Below are positions 11,654 to 23,312 of a stretch of 64,000 nt of DNA, one piece after another. The stretch spans positions 124,001 to 188,000 of the forward strand of contig WTXI01000050.1 of the NCBI GenBank assembly GCA_022376515.1, read 5' to 3'. The first letter of the stretch is position 1; every line of letters starts with the position of its first letter. A program made the translations under genes and the position numbers. The notes under the pieces were generated by a model that saw only the letters and a list, made by a program, of their open reading frames with translations, was not told the origin of the DNA and did not search any database. Source of the stretch: Lactifluus volemus (Eukaryota; Basidiomycota; Agaricomycetes; Russulales; Russulaceae).

Positions 11654-12640
11654 AACCAAGTACGAACACCTTGATCTATCAGTTGCCACTCAACCGCGCT
11701 AGAGAGATCACACCCATGCTCGACAACCTCGAATCTTTTCGAGCTGGCACCATCTTGGCTGGGGTGTGCTAACCTCACGCCGCTGAGGGCTAGCTTAAAG
11801 ATTTGCGACAGTTCGGCTGTGAACGCTGGTGAAGCGATCACGCAATGGGCAGGAAGTGAGCTCGGCCCGAAGGAAAAGAGGATGCCTCACACTGATTGTC
11901 CCTAGACTATTTAACTATGTCCTTGACAACTATTGTGGGATTTCTAATCGAACTATAATGAAGTCGGTAGCCATGCACGGAATGGTAAAGGTATAGAGAG
12001 AGATCGAAAGTGAGACTGTGACAAAGGTGGGACAACGGTGTCCCGTCGCAGCTGCTACCCGGCGAAGGCACGCTCGATCGATAAGTGAGGAGGCGTTGTT
12101 GTGTAGGCTAACTAAAAGGCGTGTCAGTTCATGAAGCACAGAGGGAAAATGGGGCGCGACCACTCATCCACGCCAGCGGCGTGCTGCCTCCCTCGGCGCA
12201 GCGATCAGTTGCCTGTCCTTGGGCCCGTCCTCCTCATCCATCCCTTCAAGCGTTCCAACAAATGGGTAGAAGTGCGCTCGCTCTGTGGCTGATTGAGCCC
12301 TCTACTACGGCCGATAAGCGTATTCGGTTTTCTGAAAAACGTGCGATACAATTCCGCAGCGTGATGATCTATAGTTACACATACAAATTATTGTTCAGGG
12401 TGCGTCACTGGGTGCCAGGTGCCAGTTGTAGATCAGTAGATCCAAGGTCCCAGGTCCCATTCAATGTCGAAGGGGGCCACTGGCCCCAGTGCCAGCGCCA
12501 CATATCGAAGATAAGTTGGGTGGCGCTACACGTGCCAGAGGAGCACTACAGTACATGTGGACAACGCGTGTAAATTGGTTTCGGCGCGCCCGCTTTTAGA
12601 GTAAAGTGAAACCAAAAGTGGGACTGAACCGTTTTTTACA
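11654..12640. other. Non-coding part of the duplication
   Basis: No supported gene. The open frames differ by indels from those of the duplicate at 42.74-43.73 kb. Part of it (about 12250-12560, with GTGCGATAC and repeated GGTGCCAG-type words) resembles the blocks found at 52.9, 56.6 and 62.0 kb. Confidence 0.5.
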
Positions 12641-13210
12641 CCCTACGTAGAGCGGGGTCTATTGGGGCCGACCACGACGAGATATCACTGATCACTTTCA
12701 AGAATACGTTCCCTATCGTTTGTTACCGTCGACTTGAACTAGTCCGCACAACCCGTGCTGCTCGCTCTCCGCCGATGTAGAGAGCTCCGCCGGTCCCAAC
12801 GTACCCAGGATGTCAGTTCATGTCGAGCCGTCGTGTACATGAGATGTGCATAAAAACACACGCAAAGTCTATGTGTCTCTGCGTATAGATTATGGTAGGT
12901 ATGATGGCATTGAGGAGATGGCATGCGTGTGTGCGTGCATTTGCCAGTTTCGCTCAGGAGGTGATCTAGCTTGGCACAATGGCTTCCGGTTCCACCGAGC
13001 CGCGCACGATCTCGGCACCGCTCCCACCCGCCAAACTGGCCGAACCCGGGGAAAGGAGGGGGGGAACGGGGAGCGCGAGTTCTTTCTTTTCCTACTTCCA
13101 AATGTTTAATAACCAATCATCTATTTCAATCGCAGCCTCTCCAAACGGCCTGCTAGGTATGACCTCCAGTATAGTCGGAAGACTGTCGGGGTTAGATGTC
13201 GGATAGTGCC
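12640..13210. repeat. Repeat family R3, copy 1
   Basis: Homologous to 43.73-44.30 kb (segmental duplicate) and, more distantly, to 57.22-57.56 kb and 62.89-63.33 kb. Shared landmarks are AGATATCACTG, TGCTCGCTCTCCGCCG, GATGTAGAGAGCTCCGCC and GTGTGCGTGCAT. A small frame starting at 12979 is disrupted in the duplicate, so it is not called as a gene. Confidence 0.65.
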
Positions 13211-14504
13211 TGCACCTTCCCAGGCTCGATGACGCTCGGGGCCAGTGGACCTCTGGCGTCTGTTCCCGCTGGCACAGGCACCTTTACAGTGGTGCCCCCG
13301 CCCGAACATACTATATATACATAGTTTTCTCCCCCACTTGCTTCTAGCTCTGACACTCCTCACAATAGTACCATAAGCTTCAAGTTTCGTTTCCATACCA
13401 CACTAAGGCTGGTACAGGCATGCTCAAGGCTTGCGAACTAGCTACTTTCTACGGGATATCCCGGAAACAAACATTGGGTATGTTTCATAAACGTAGTTAA
13501 CGTTCGAGACTGATCACAGACTAGTTGCATCTGGGTCGTTTACAACAAAAGTTAAATTCCCACTTGTGACGCCAGTTGCGTTCACTGTCACGTCCAGTAC
13601 GTAAACGTCTTGCCATGCATCAAATGGCACCTGCGCTTCGGCACCTGATATATGGTATTAAAATCAGGAACCTCGCTCTGGGATTCGGGATTCGTCATCG
13701 GCACCTGGCACCCCCCTGCAGAACAATGATTAAATGGATAAGGTTAAACGCATCATAAGGCTTTGGCAATGCAGCGGCATCGCACACTTTTCCAATACTG
13801 TAAGGCAGCCACTTATCAAGCAGCCATTGAATGAGCGTACGTTCAGTTCACGCGTTTTCAGCCGAATTGTCGCAATGTGTTATCAAGAAGACTCATTTTG
13901 GGATGTTTGATCCACTTCTGGCACAGTCACCCTTCAACAGAAGCACGTTGCACGTCAAATAGCAGCGTCAAGAAACCTTGAACTAGCAACCTAGTGGTGT
14001 GTAACACATGCATGCAAGTCAGGACGGTGCTGGCTAGAAAGGATTCGGAGGAGCAACGAGCACAACAGTTCACAGACCATAGGCGTGATATCTGTAAGCG
14101 CCCGATGGCTGAATCCGGTCTAGTACAAGTGGCTGGCACCGTCTGCCGGCGACTCGGAATACCGACTTTTTCCTTGTAGCGTGTGTTGCTTTCATACATC
14201 TTTGCACAGTATTAATGCCACCTGGCCATCTCATTCCCCGTAAAATGGGTCTTGGACCAATCCAGAGACGGCAGCGTACCTCCGAATTCTCCTTTTGCAA
14301 TCTCAGCTAAGTCAATCTTGGAAGAGGCACCATTTGCGCCATCCCTTTGGCCGATTGCCAGCCAGGCGGGAACACCAGAATTAAAGACATTCTTCTCTTT
14401 CCCTCGTGTATCACTATGGGTGCCATTGGCACCAAAGAACGATAAATCAAAGACTCCAAATCCTCGATGCCGCATCACACGAACAGTCTGCGCACTACAG
14501 GACT
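13211..14504. repeat. Upstream block of zinc-finger gene G1
   Basis: Non-coding block preceding G1. In inverted orientation it is related to the regions upstream of P5 (52.23-53.74 kb) and G5 (61.42-62.76 kb). Common landmarks are TATACATAG/TATATA near 13312, GGGCGGGGGCACC (reverse), GGGTATGTT near 13478 and a GGTGCCATTGGCACC imperfect palindrome near 14430. It may hold promoters; no protein is supported. Confidence 0.55.
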
Positions 14505-15270
14505 ATGAGTCTCAACGACTTCACCCCCCAGGAATATCACTTGTCCCGCGTGAGTCTCCTTGGTTCCCTTATCCTGCTAGACAATGACCATTCGTAGGTC
14601 TCCTCGTATTACTCTCCGGGCGGCGGTGTGACCCTTGTCCCAGTGCAATTTGGAGAATCTAGCGAACCAAACAGTTACGATCAATTGGCCGCGCCACAGC
14701 AAGGTGGAGTCTCTGAAGCTCAAGTCCCAGCATCCCTGGGAGAGCCTAGCGAACCAAACAGTAGTACTGATGAACTGGCCGCGCCACAGCAAGGTGGGGA
14801 CTCTGAATTTCAATAGGTAGCTCAAAGCTCACCAAGCTCTCAGCGTCCCTTGAAGAACGTAGCGAACCAAACAGTACAGAGCAACTGGCCGCACCACAGC
14901 AAGGTGGAGTCTCTGAAATTCAACTCCCAGCGTCCCTTGGAGAGCCTAGCGAACCAAACAGTACTGATGAACTGGCCGCGCCACAGCAAGGTGGGGATTC
15001 TGAATTTCAGTAGGTAGCTCAAAACTCATCGAACTCCCAGCGTCCCTTGCTATGTGGGGTCTGGATGTGTTAGTGGATCAGAAGCGGAAGGTCCTATGCC
15101 TCTTTTGCTTCAAGACACTCTTCGCAAGGAAAGCCTTTAATCGACATTTCGACGACAAGCATTCCACCCCGAGGCAGTGTGATATGTGCGACCTTATGGT
15201 TGTTGGAGAGCGGAAACTCAAAGCTCACGTCAAACGTGATCACAGTGACACGACAGCTCATTCTTTTTAG
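14505..15270 (+). CDS. Short two-finger C2H2 protein (G1)
   Basis: Four exons (14505-14549, 14598-14793, 14844-14990, 15041-15270) with introns of 48, 50 and 50 bp join in frame to 205 codons plus stop. Exon 1 is tiny and contains TPQE, as in P5. The middle is a tandem repeat of the unit SLGEPSEPNSTDELAAPQQ (four copies). The C-terminal exon carries two C2H2 fingers: CLFC...RHFDDKH and CDMC...AHVKRDH, each C-X2-C-X12-H-X4-H. The same finger pair is found in P1-P5 and G5, so this is a finger-only relative without protease. Likely a nuclear DNA-binding protein; targets are unknown. Without splicing the frame stops at 14817 and 15011, so the intron calls are essential. Confidence 0.75.
14640..15040 (+). 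repeat. Tandem repeat inside G1 spanning exons and introns
   Basis: Two ~205 bp units, each made of two ~95 bp half-units coding for the SEPNS..ELAAPQQ peptide. Half-units end alternately in a 27 nt in-frame segment (starting GTGGAG, ending CCCAG) or a 50 nt segment (starting GTGGGG, ending in CAG) that must be spliced. Confidence 0.75.
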
Positions 15271-15690
15271 GTCGCATTTACGATGGTAGTACTCTATGTA
15301 GACTAATTATACATATGTGTACTAATCTATACCTGTGTGTACTATCTATACCAATGTGTACTAACTGTACGTATGTGTGTCTGTCATTGGTTGATTCAAG
15401 CTGGACTGGTGACGTGCCTGCTACTCGATCCTCTATTTCTGTCCAAGTCCATAACTTCGGGTTTGGATGTACACACGAAGGGTATCTCTTCAATTCGGGT
15501 GGGCGCAGAGCCCACGAGCTACAGTATTCGCAATGCAGTACGCGTCTCCACTTGCAATGTCCTTCAAATTACGGGGCCAGTCTAATAGGCACGTCGGAGT
15601 GACATGGCACGCGGTATCTTGTATACCACGTCGATGTGGGTAAGGGCGTCCGCATCGTCTCGAGTGCGTCACGGGTGGAAATATGAGGAT
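15271..15690. other. 3' flank of G1
   Basis: Contains a short array of related words (TGTGTACTAATCTATAC, TGTGTACTATCTATACC, TGTGTACTAACTGTACG) at 15315-15375. No gene is seen. The same sequence is at 46.37-46.78 kb. Confidence 0.5.
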
Positions 15691-18524
15691 AGTGAGCTGT
15701 AACAAAGAATGACGTCATTTTCACGTAATCTACTTACCTTATATATAAATATTACATAACATCACGCTGTCACACAAAGATTACCCCCCCAGTAGCTTAA
15801 ATAGGAAAGACGTCCGATCTACACCCAGAAATTTTTTTTAATTTCTTTGTTTTTTCACAGGGTATGTAGCAACCATAGAAGATATCAGGCACTGTTTAAT
15901 TAGGCTGAATTTGGTGAGCACAAACGAGTGGCCCACTACTAACCCTCCCCCCCTACCGGATCAGTCACGCAATGTCACATGCCATTTTTCAGACTCTGAT
16001 TGGCTGTTGTGAGCGCTAAGCATCCGATTTTGGAAATATTGTAAACTCCGACACAGACAGGTGTGACAAACACACTGTATTTTATTTCGCCACACACTAC
16101 GATTTCTACCAAAAAAATTTATGGAATATGATAACACATGGTACTAGATACTGTAGGCGAAAAATTGTGGTGATTGAGCAAGGAATGGGCGAGAAATTTG
16201 GGGTGATTCGGTAGGGGGGGTGATCCGGTAGGGGGGGAGGGTTAGTATGCTGAAGCCGACATTGCAGAAATGTACCTTGGCAATTGTAGCTTGAGGCGGC
16301 AGCTTTGATCACGTGACATTCGTTGAACTTGGTTCGACGAATTCAATTCCTACACATCATCCGCGTCTTCGTGAATGATCGCGAAGATGATGTTTCAGTC
16401 GTCAAAGAAGATATGCTAACCAAAATTTGATGAAAGATAGTGTTTGACTGGGGGTGATCATTTTAGGTGAGTCTTTCTTATCTGTCCACACCCCCTCTGC
16501 TGATAATCTATTCCTTGTCACTATCATCAATGTCCTCACACTCACCCTCACCGTTATCACCTATGTCCTCACCCTCACTCTTGCCACTGCTGTCGCCACC
16601 GCCGCCGCCACCAACAGTGTGCTTGGTGGGGGGACTCATTGGACCATGTGAGCCGTTCACACGGCGTTGGGATGCTGTCGCCAGGTTGTCGGCACCGTCG
16701 GTTCGTTTCGAACCCACCCACGTTGGAAGGGCGGACGCCTGAAGGGTTCTTCCCTTTCATTGCCGTCACCACTCCCCTCAACCATGCGTGTATGACCACC
16801 TTTCCGCCTTAGGCTTGACTCTACCTTTCTGATTTAGCTGTCGAAGTCAAAGTATGCCCATTATCCTTTTTTCTCTACGATTCACTGAGCTACTTTCTGC
16901 CCCTCAGCTGGAACATGCCAGCTTAGCATTGAATCTGCTCTCAAATATTCACGAGGTGCGTGTCCTTCCCTCTCCTTGTTGGGTGATATGGAACATTTGC
17001 ACATTTTTATCGCCTTCTCGACAGATACTGGGCGACCGGTTTCAGCGTAACGAGGACTCCCGAAAGTTGCTTGAGGCGATACGAGATGTGTTTGAATTTG
17101 CAAGTGAAGCGGACGTTTTGAGGAAAATCCAGCCGGGGTCTGCCCGCATTTAACCTTGCAAGCAAGGTAACGAGTATTCAATTTGCCCAAACACTACAGC
17201 TGTGTGCCATTGGTGTTGCCGCGACTGACGTTCCTGGCCCTTGTCCTGGCCCTGCACACCACCCGCTTCTCCTGAAATGGCGACGTTTCAGTCGTCGAAA
17301 GCATGCCAAACCCAAATTTGATGAAAGATGGTATTTTTGACTGAGGGTTATCACTTTGCGTGAGTCCTTCTGATCCGTCCATGCACCCCCTCTTGGCTGA
17401 TAATCCATTCCTCGTCACTGTCATGCGGCTCATGCCCATCCTCACCCACCTCACACTCAACCCTCACCATTATTGCCAACGCCATCACCTCTCGCCACTG
17501 CCGCCGCCGCCAACAGCCCACTTTAGGTTTGCCGTCAGATGCATCCCCTCACCCCCACCTCACCTTCGACACTGCCACCATCAGCAACGGCATGCGTTGG
17601 ACTCGATGGCCACAAGTTGCCACCAACTTGTGCCTCTCTTCTCGCCTTACTGTCACCGTTACCCGCGGCGTCGGAATGCTGTTGCCAGCTTGTCAGCACT
17701 GTTGGTTCGTTTTGAACCCACCTGCGTTTGAGGGGGGTTGGGACGCCTGAGGGGTGCTTCCCTTTCGGGCGTGGCTAGGTATGCTGCCTGCACGCTTCCA
17801 CCTCACTGATTTTTTGTTGGTTTCCTCGCCCTTGCTTCGTCCCCTTTTTGTTCCCTTCGATGAGAGATGGATGGCCTCGTGTCTTTCCTCAGCGCTGAGG
17901 GGAGCTATTCACATCACGTCCAGTCCCTTGGCATCAGGATCGTGCTGGCAGCGCCATTGCGACTGCCCGAGCGCCTGATGCCATGACTAGCGCGTGGCGT
18001 CATCGGTGTTATCCTCCCTGACGCTTCCTCCCCCCCCCCCCTTTTTTTTTTCTGTCAGCCTGCTGCTGTGATCTCAAGACTCTCGATGCCTCCTTGCCAA
18101 CACCGCCATTGGCCTATTGTGAGGCACCACTGAGGCAGCGACTCCTGGTCCTCTCCGAGTCTCTCCGGGCCCACCTTACCTCCCTGCAACCCAGATCGAT
18201 GCTTCTGATACGTGCAGCCAGTCCCTCCTCATTCGACAGTCGATTGCCTCGCTCTTTTGTGTATCCGCCTCAATCCCGTTCGGGTTTGCAGGTGTCAAGC
18301 TTACGGCCACCACGTACGACCCTTGTGACCTTCCGAGTGGACGAATGTTCATTGATGGGTGGATCCTTGAGATGTTCGACCCTTACACATGACCGAAATC
18401 ATGCAATTCCATCTATGCGCTGTATGCGTGTGGTCGCAGCCGATTATGTGGGGTCACTTCCGGCCGTGGTGTGGGAACGTAACTGTGACCGTTACCATTA
18501 CGTCATTCTTTGTTACAGCTCACT
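15691..18524. mobile_element. MULE-like non-autonomous element, copy 1 (2.8 kb)
   Basis: Ends are inverted repeats of about 25 bp beginning AGTGAGCTGTAACAAAGAAT. The left end resembles the left end of the autonomous MULE at 27.6 kb (ATAGTCAGCGGTAACAAA), and the sequence just inside the right end (GGTAACGGTCACAGTTACG, reverse strand) matches the inner left end of that MULE. It has no transposase. The interior contains a degenerate ~0.9 kb direct duplication (about 16385-16760 and 17280-17760, sharing TTTCAGTCGTC, CAAATTTGATGAAAGAT and TTCGTTT(T/C)GAACCCACC). Its Pro/Ser-rich frames are low-complexity and not called. No target-site duplication was found. Confidence 0.65.
15939..16245. mobile_element. 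MITE, 307 bp, TA target site
   Basis: Terminal inverted repeats start CTAACCCTCCCCCCCTACCG and are flanked by TA on both sides. The duplicate region has the empty site: GGCCCAC-TA-TGCTGAAG at about 47025-47040. Size, the TA duplication and GGGTTAG ends fit a Tc1/mariner-type MITE. Relatives are at 56897-57151 and, as a fragment, 27343-27420. Confidence 0.85.
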
Positions 18525-18556
18525 TACCCCCGTTGGCTACACTTAATGAAGCCTCT

Positions 18557-19190
18557 TCAAGTTACTAATAAGGCCAATCCTTGCACGCGATTATCTACCG
18601 TCCAACAATGAGGATGCTGCATGGGCTACAGGGGTAGGCGATTGCTCCTATAAAGGCTACCCTTTGCCCCGAAACACAATCGCTGTGGATGCATAAGATA
18701 CTTGCTAGAAGGGATTCCAAGTTTGGGTGGTTACCGTTTAAATTACCAACCACGTCGATGAAATAAAGTAATGACACCTTATATACCGTTTCACGTCCAC
18801 GAGTTTAAGTTATTGAGCTGGATGATAACGGGGCGTGGTTTATCAGACTCCCACGTGATCAACTCATTTGAGTGTGGGGAGCCGAGGCAACAATACTTCG
18901 TCTTGAGTTTTTTTCTCTCACTCTATAGTCTTTGATGCCTGAAATTAATGACTTATTTGACAGCTATCTACTGTTGTATGCATGCACAAAAGTCGTACAC
19001 AGGGGTATGTGATTTTTCCTATAAAGGTCTACCCTTTGCCCTAACTTGTCTCGGGACTCAGCCCCTGTGGATTCACAAGATATTTGTGAAACTGTGAAGA
19101 GCGAAGGTGTGTCTCTTGGAGTAGCATTGCGAATAGTCCGCGGGCACTGCGCACAAGCCAAGCGATGCCTTTCAAGTCCGTGTATGCGTC
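18557..19190. mobile_element. TIR element family 1, rearranged fragment E
   Basis: Contains a right-arm segment (18557-18715, with CCTATAAAGGCTACCC), then interior sequence (18716-18960), then a second right-arm segment (about 19000-19190). An internal deletion or a fusion of two copies would explain this. It is duplicated at 49335-49976. Confidence 0.65.
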
Positions 19191-20156
19191 TAAAATAAGT
19201 ACGAACGCCTTGATGTATCAGTCAATGGTTAAACACAGAAACACGGTTATTTTACATGGAAATATTGATAGAAATGGTTACATGGAAACATATATTGAAG
19301 ATTTGCACAGCACGGCTATGGCCAAGAAAACCTACACCTGGTGGAATACCTAAGGAAGAAGTATCGGACAGAAGAACGAAATTTGAGGTGTACCGTGTAC
19401 GTTACTTGATGTGATAGCATGCAAAAGGAAGGTTGGGGGGGAGGGGGAAATGGTCTTAGAAGGTCGCCCATTGTGGTTTCTGAGGAAATGGGAAGGGCTA
19501 CTACTCCCATTCTACAAATGGGGGCTTTGAGCGAAAAAGCCGGCACGTGGTCAAGGTGACTCGGAGGCTGCAGCGCGCAACGTGCGTCAAGTTGTGGGAA
19601 ATCTTTGTGCCCAATTCGGCAACCTCGGACGCCTTCCACCACCACCTGACCCCCCCCCCCCACACCCCCACACACACACAGCGCGAATAACTTCACCCGC
19701 TTAGCAACTTGATGATTACATTTTTTCGGGATCACTGAGGAATTTTTCGCCAACAGAACCAATTTGGTAACTCGAGGTCATTGTACATATAATAGTACAC
19801 AGACGAAATTTCAAGGTGCTATCGCGCGCTTTCAAAGGTATTGTATCGTAGCAAGGATAATCATAACACAAAAGAATACAAGGTCGATCCGAAGATGTCC
19901 ATAAGTTAAAAGGGGGTGCAGAGCAAATCGCGCAGCGACTCGGACGTCGACACGACACCACTCAGCCCCGCGACCGGCGCGGTTGCTCTGCTACATATCC
20001 TTAGGATATGCAAATGAGGCAGTAGACGGTGGGAAGCTTCGTGAGAGAAAAAAAAAACAGAAAGAAGAATACTCAAACGCATGATACGATCGCAGGGCTG
20101 CTCAATGGATCAATGACAGAGACAAACACGGGCATGACGGGCCAGGGCCAATGAAG
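19191..20156. repeat. 3'-flank block of P2
   Basis: Follows the TIR fragment. The segment TATCAGTCAATGG...ACACGGTTATT at 19217-19340 also follows copies A and C. The rest corresponds to the 3'-flank block of P1 and P4, including the TTCTACAAATGGG word, a C12 tract at about 19650 (C25 in the duplicate) and GGATATGCAAA at about 20008. No gene is supported. Confidence 0.6.
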
Positions 20157-20943
20157 CTATGAAGGCCCAAACACTTCATTTCGTGACGCCCACCCGCCTT
20201 CGTGCGGGCCAAAATCCGGCCAGTACTGGACTTGATGGGAAGAAGCCTGAGTGGACGTGGACTGGAGAGGAGCATCGTTTGGAATCTGCTGTTGCTTCCT
20301 TCCAGGTTTCCGAGCATGTCCATGGTCACGCTCGAGATGAGTGACCCGTTTTCGCTTTCCAATGATCATCTTTTGACATCCAGGTTCAGGGCATTGTTTC
20401 GGCTCAGAATGGACATCGTCGAAATGACGAGTGACGGCTTTCGGCGCGTGAAATCCTCTGCCGCATAACCCACACTTGTAGGGCTTTTCTGTCCAGATAC
20501 TATGAGCCCTAAGCTGCGTATTGACATTGCGAGGACTCACCCTCCTGTCCTAGCAGGTTTGTGGGACCATGATCACCCAAGGTGGGGACATCGTCTTCGT
20601 CAGATTCTTCTTCGGAGTCGGAGTCAAGGGTCATGTTGTCTCCTATAGTTGATGAGGTCAGAATGAAAGAGGAATGATCGTTTGAGGCCGTTGAAAGCTG
20701 CTTACCAGAGGTATCCATCGAGAGGGTATTGTCACTCAAAGATGGAGTATCCACTTGTTGCAGATGTCCGGAGGATGATGATGACCGGTGGCGTGGGGCT
20801 TCAACCGGCGGGGAGTATGGTACGCTCTGAGGTTGCTCGCGCAAGTGGGCGTCAATGATTGTGCCAGTGGAACACACAGCTTGCGTGCTGGCAGTGAGTT
20901 GAGGTAATAATGGAAGTATATGACAAGATGAAGACGGCGGCAC
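20157..20943 (-). pseudogene. Zinc-finger protein P2: frameshifted, protease domain lost
   Basis: Exon 1 (20706-20943, GTG at its open-frame start as in P1 and P3) and a 63 bp intron (20643-20705) match P1/P3. Exon 2 starts DNMTLDSDSEEESDEDD and reads to ESSQCQYAA, then meets a TAG at about 20508-20516 caused by one extra G compared with P1 and P3. In the next frame two C2H2 fingers follow: CGLCGRGFH...RHFDDVH and CPEPGC...THLERDH. The frame stops at 20157, just where P4 enters the linker before its protease domain, so the entire protease domain is missing. The fingers themselves are undamaged. It is likely a pseudogene, unless translation re-starts or splicing skips the break. Confidence 0.7.
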
Positions 20944-21222
20944 TACCGCGATAAGAACACGCTAGTACGAGTAACTGGAATCGGAAGGAGCCTGCGCCTC
21001 ACTTTTATCTACTACAGGTAAGACCTATGTTAGACAGGAATGTAAGAAGGTTTTGTTTGTATCGTACATGGAAAGGAAGGACAAAGGATGTGTCAAAAGA
21101 AGACATGCAGAGCCTCCTCATGGAGTTCGTACTTGTACTCAACGTTCAAAGAGGGGACAAAAGACCTGGGCACTGCTGGGCATCTTGACTTTCTGTGTAA
21201 TCTAAAAACCTAACTTAAGCTG
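20944..21222. repeat. 5'-flank block of P2
   Basis: Same block as upstream of P1, P3 and P4 (TTTTATCTACTACAGG, TCAAAAGAAGACATGCAG), without the 242 bp insertion seen at P1. Confidence 0.65.
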
Positions 21223-23312
21223 TTATAGACGCATATACGAACTTCAAGGGCCTCGCGCGCACTGGCAGAGCCCGCGGCGGACCATTTCGCAATGCTTATG
21301 AGATACATCTCCGCTCTTCACAGCTTCATACTTCCCTCGTAGCAAGTATCTTGTGCACCCACAGTGGGTTGTGTCCCGGGGCAAAGGGTAGCCTTTATAG
21401 GAACAACCACCTACCCTTGTACAGTATATGGCTTTGTGCGTGCCAAGTTGAGCGTTCGAAGAGCGGTACGTGCCAACATGCCAGTGTCCATTACATGCAA
21501 CATAACCTTTGTCGCGCAGCCATGTCGGTCACTCGCAATAGCCATGAACAACTCGAATTGTTCACCACGACGTGTTCGATAGACCGGAGGCCGGTGGCGC
21601 CCATCACCACATCGCTACCCACCCGTAACATCGAACCCCCTATATCAGCCAGTACAGTGACCCGTAGCCTCAGCCTCCTGCCCTCCCTCTAACACAGCTC
21701 ACGCCTGGGAGCTCCGATATGTTCAAAGCCGGCTTGGGTGCTACTTTGTCGACCACAACGTGCGTTCGCAGCATCACTTGCACACACATCCCCGCTCTTC
21801 CTACACCCCCGCTCCCGCACAAGCAACCGAGGGCGATCGGGAAGAGCGTAGCACGCCCCAATGGTTTTTCATATTTCACCGAATGCGACACCCCACAGAC
21901 AGACCTCGGAATCTGCATTGGTAGCGACGACCACTGCACTGGTGGGCCATTACGGTCTCGACACCAGGGTCTTTTTCCGTGATGGATCTACTTGGATGAG
22001 AGCTATACCCTAAGTGCGTTTTTTGATAAATATAAGCCTGTTCGACTGGTATCCCCGTTGTACATGACCGAGTCAGCCTTATGGTGCAGCATATCCGACT
22101 ACGCCGCAGCCAACTCGACTGTGCTGAACAGCGCCTCAGATTTGCGTTTGTCGGGTCAGTTCCGCCCATGGCCTTCCCCATACCTTTGTTCTACCTCTAT
22201 GTCGTAGTAGGTTCGGCCCTCTTCTTCCAAGTTCCAATTCCTCTCGATGTCCACCATGTAGACCTGTGGTCGTTGCCCACGACGTATGCTCCGCGCCGCG
22301 GAGCTATCCACTCCCGCCCGAGTTCGGGCGCCCTTTCGTCCTCGCATATGCGAGGAGATGACAACCTCTTCGATTCGATGCCTCGTCCAAGCGTGTGCCA
22401 GATATTCGAGTACTACTGCATTGGAGTCATCCCCAGAATTGAAATATTGAGAACCAGGATAACAAAATCACCGTTGATTGAAAGAGGGTAACCGCGAGGA
22501 GATACATTGAGTGCCTGTACACGACGCTCAGCAATCATATCACGACTGTTCTTGACGCAGTCGGTACCACCAAGTTTGGGTGGTTGCCGTTCAAATTACC
22601 AACCACATCGCTGAAATAAAGTAACAATACCTTATATACCTTTTCACGTCCACGAGTTTAAGCACTATTGAGCTGGATGATAACAGGACGTGGTTATCAG
22701 ACTCCCACCGTGACGTGATCAACTCATTTGAGCGTGGGGAGCCGAGACAACAATACCTCGTCTCGCAATTTTTCTCTCACTCTATTGTCTTTGATGCCTG
22801 AAATTAACGACCTCGAAAGGAATCCGGAGGCTGATATCGCGGAGAGCACTAGAATAGGTACGTTATACCTTGCTCAATTTATCATCTTCGGCTCCATCTC
22901 GTCACTGTGTACAGGCGATGACCCTACACAAATTGAAACGTAGTTCAAAACAGCATTTTTAACGATTGTTTGATCTTTCGAGCAGCGAACTTTTTTTCAA
23001 GTTACTAATAGGGCCAATCCTTAGATGCGGTTATGTTACCGTCCAACGACAAGAATATCTCTTGAAAGCTATCTATAGTTGCATGCATGCACAAAGTCAT
23101 ATACAGGGGTAGGTAAATTTTCCTATAAAGGCTACCCTTGCCCTAACTTGTCCCGGGACTCAGCCCCTATGGATGCACAAGATACTCGCAACAAGAGAAG
23201 TATGTGAAATTGTGAAGAGCGGAGGTGTGTCTCTTGGAGTAGCATTTCGAATGAGTCCGCGGGCGCTGCACACAACCCAAGCGATGCCTTTCAAGTCCGT
23301 GTATTCGCCTAA
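21223..23312. mobile_element. TIR element family 1, copy C (complete)
   Basis: 2.09 kb, both arms present. A tract of about 700 bp (21921-22619) appears identical to 10283-10981 of copy B, although the flanking parts differ at many positions and copy D, the positional counterpart of B, is more diverged there. Non-coding. Confidence 0.75.

Larger units (their letters stand above)
11660..20640. repeat. Segmental duplication, copy 1 (core)
   Basis: Nearly identical to 42740-51430 in direct orientation. Stretches such as 13572-15280 versus 44667-46375 show only rare substitutions. Differences include the MITE at 15939-16245 (copy 1 only), a few small indels, and homopolymer lengths. Towards the right end, in the P2/P5 genes, identity drops. 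Including flanking P1/P4 and elements B/D, the duplicated unit spans about 15 kb (5.6-20.6 kb versus 37.0-51.4 kb). Confidence 0.85.

Noticed and set aside
12979..13206. Frame starting ASGSTEPRTISAP, with a similar peptide on the minus strand near 57270 and 62945
   Set aside because: Indels in the duplicate at 44.05 kb destroy it after about 12 codons; the similarity reflects the R3 repeat.
13576..14478. Several 60-90 codon frames identical between the two segmental duplicates
   Set aside because: The duplicates are nearly identical at DNA level, so conservation says nothing. The related but diverged upstream blocks at 52-62 kb do not keep these frames.
16467..17731. Pro/Ser/His-rich frames inside the 2.8 kb MULE-like element
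   Set aside because: Low-complexity C-rich DNA open in several frames; no domain and no sign of purifying selection.
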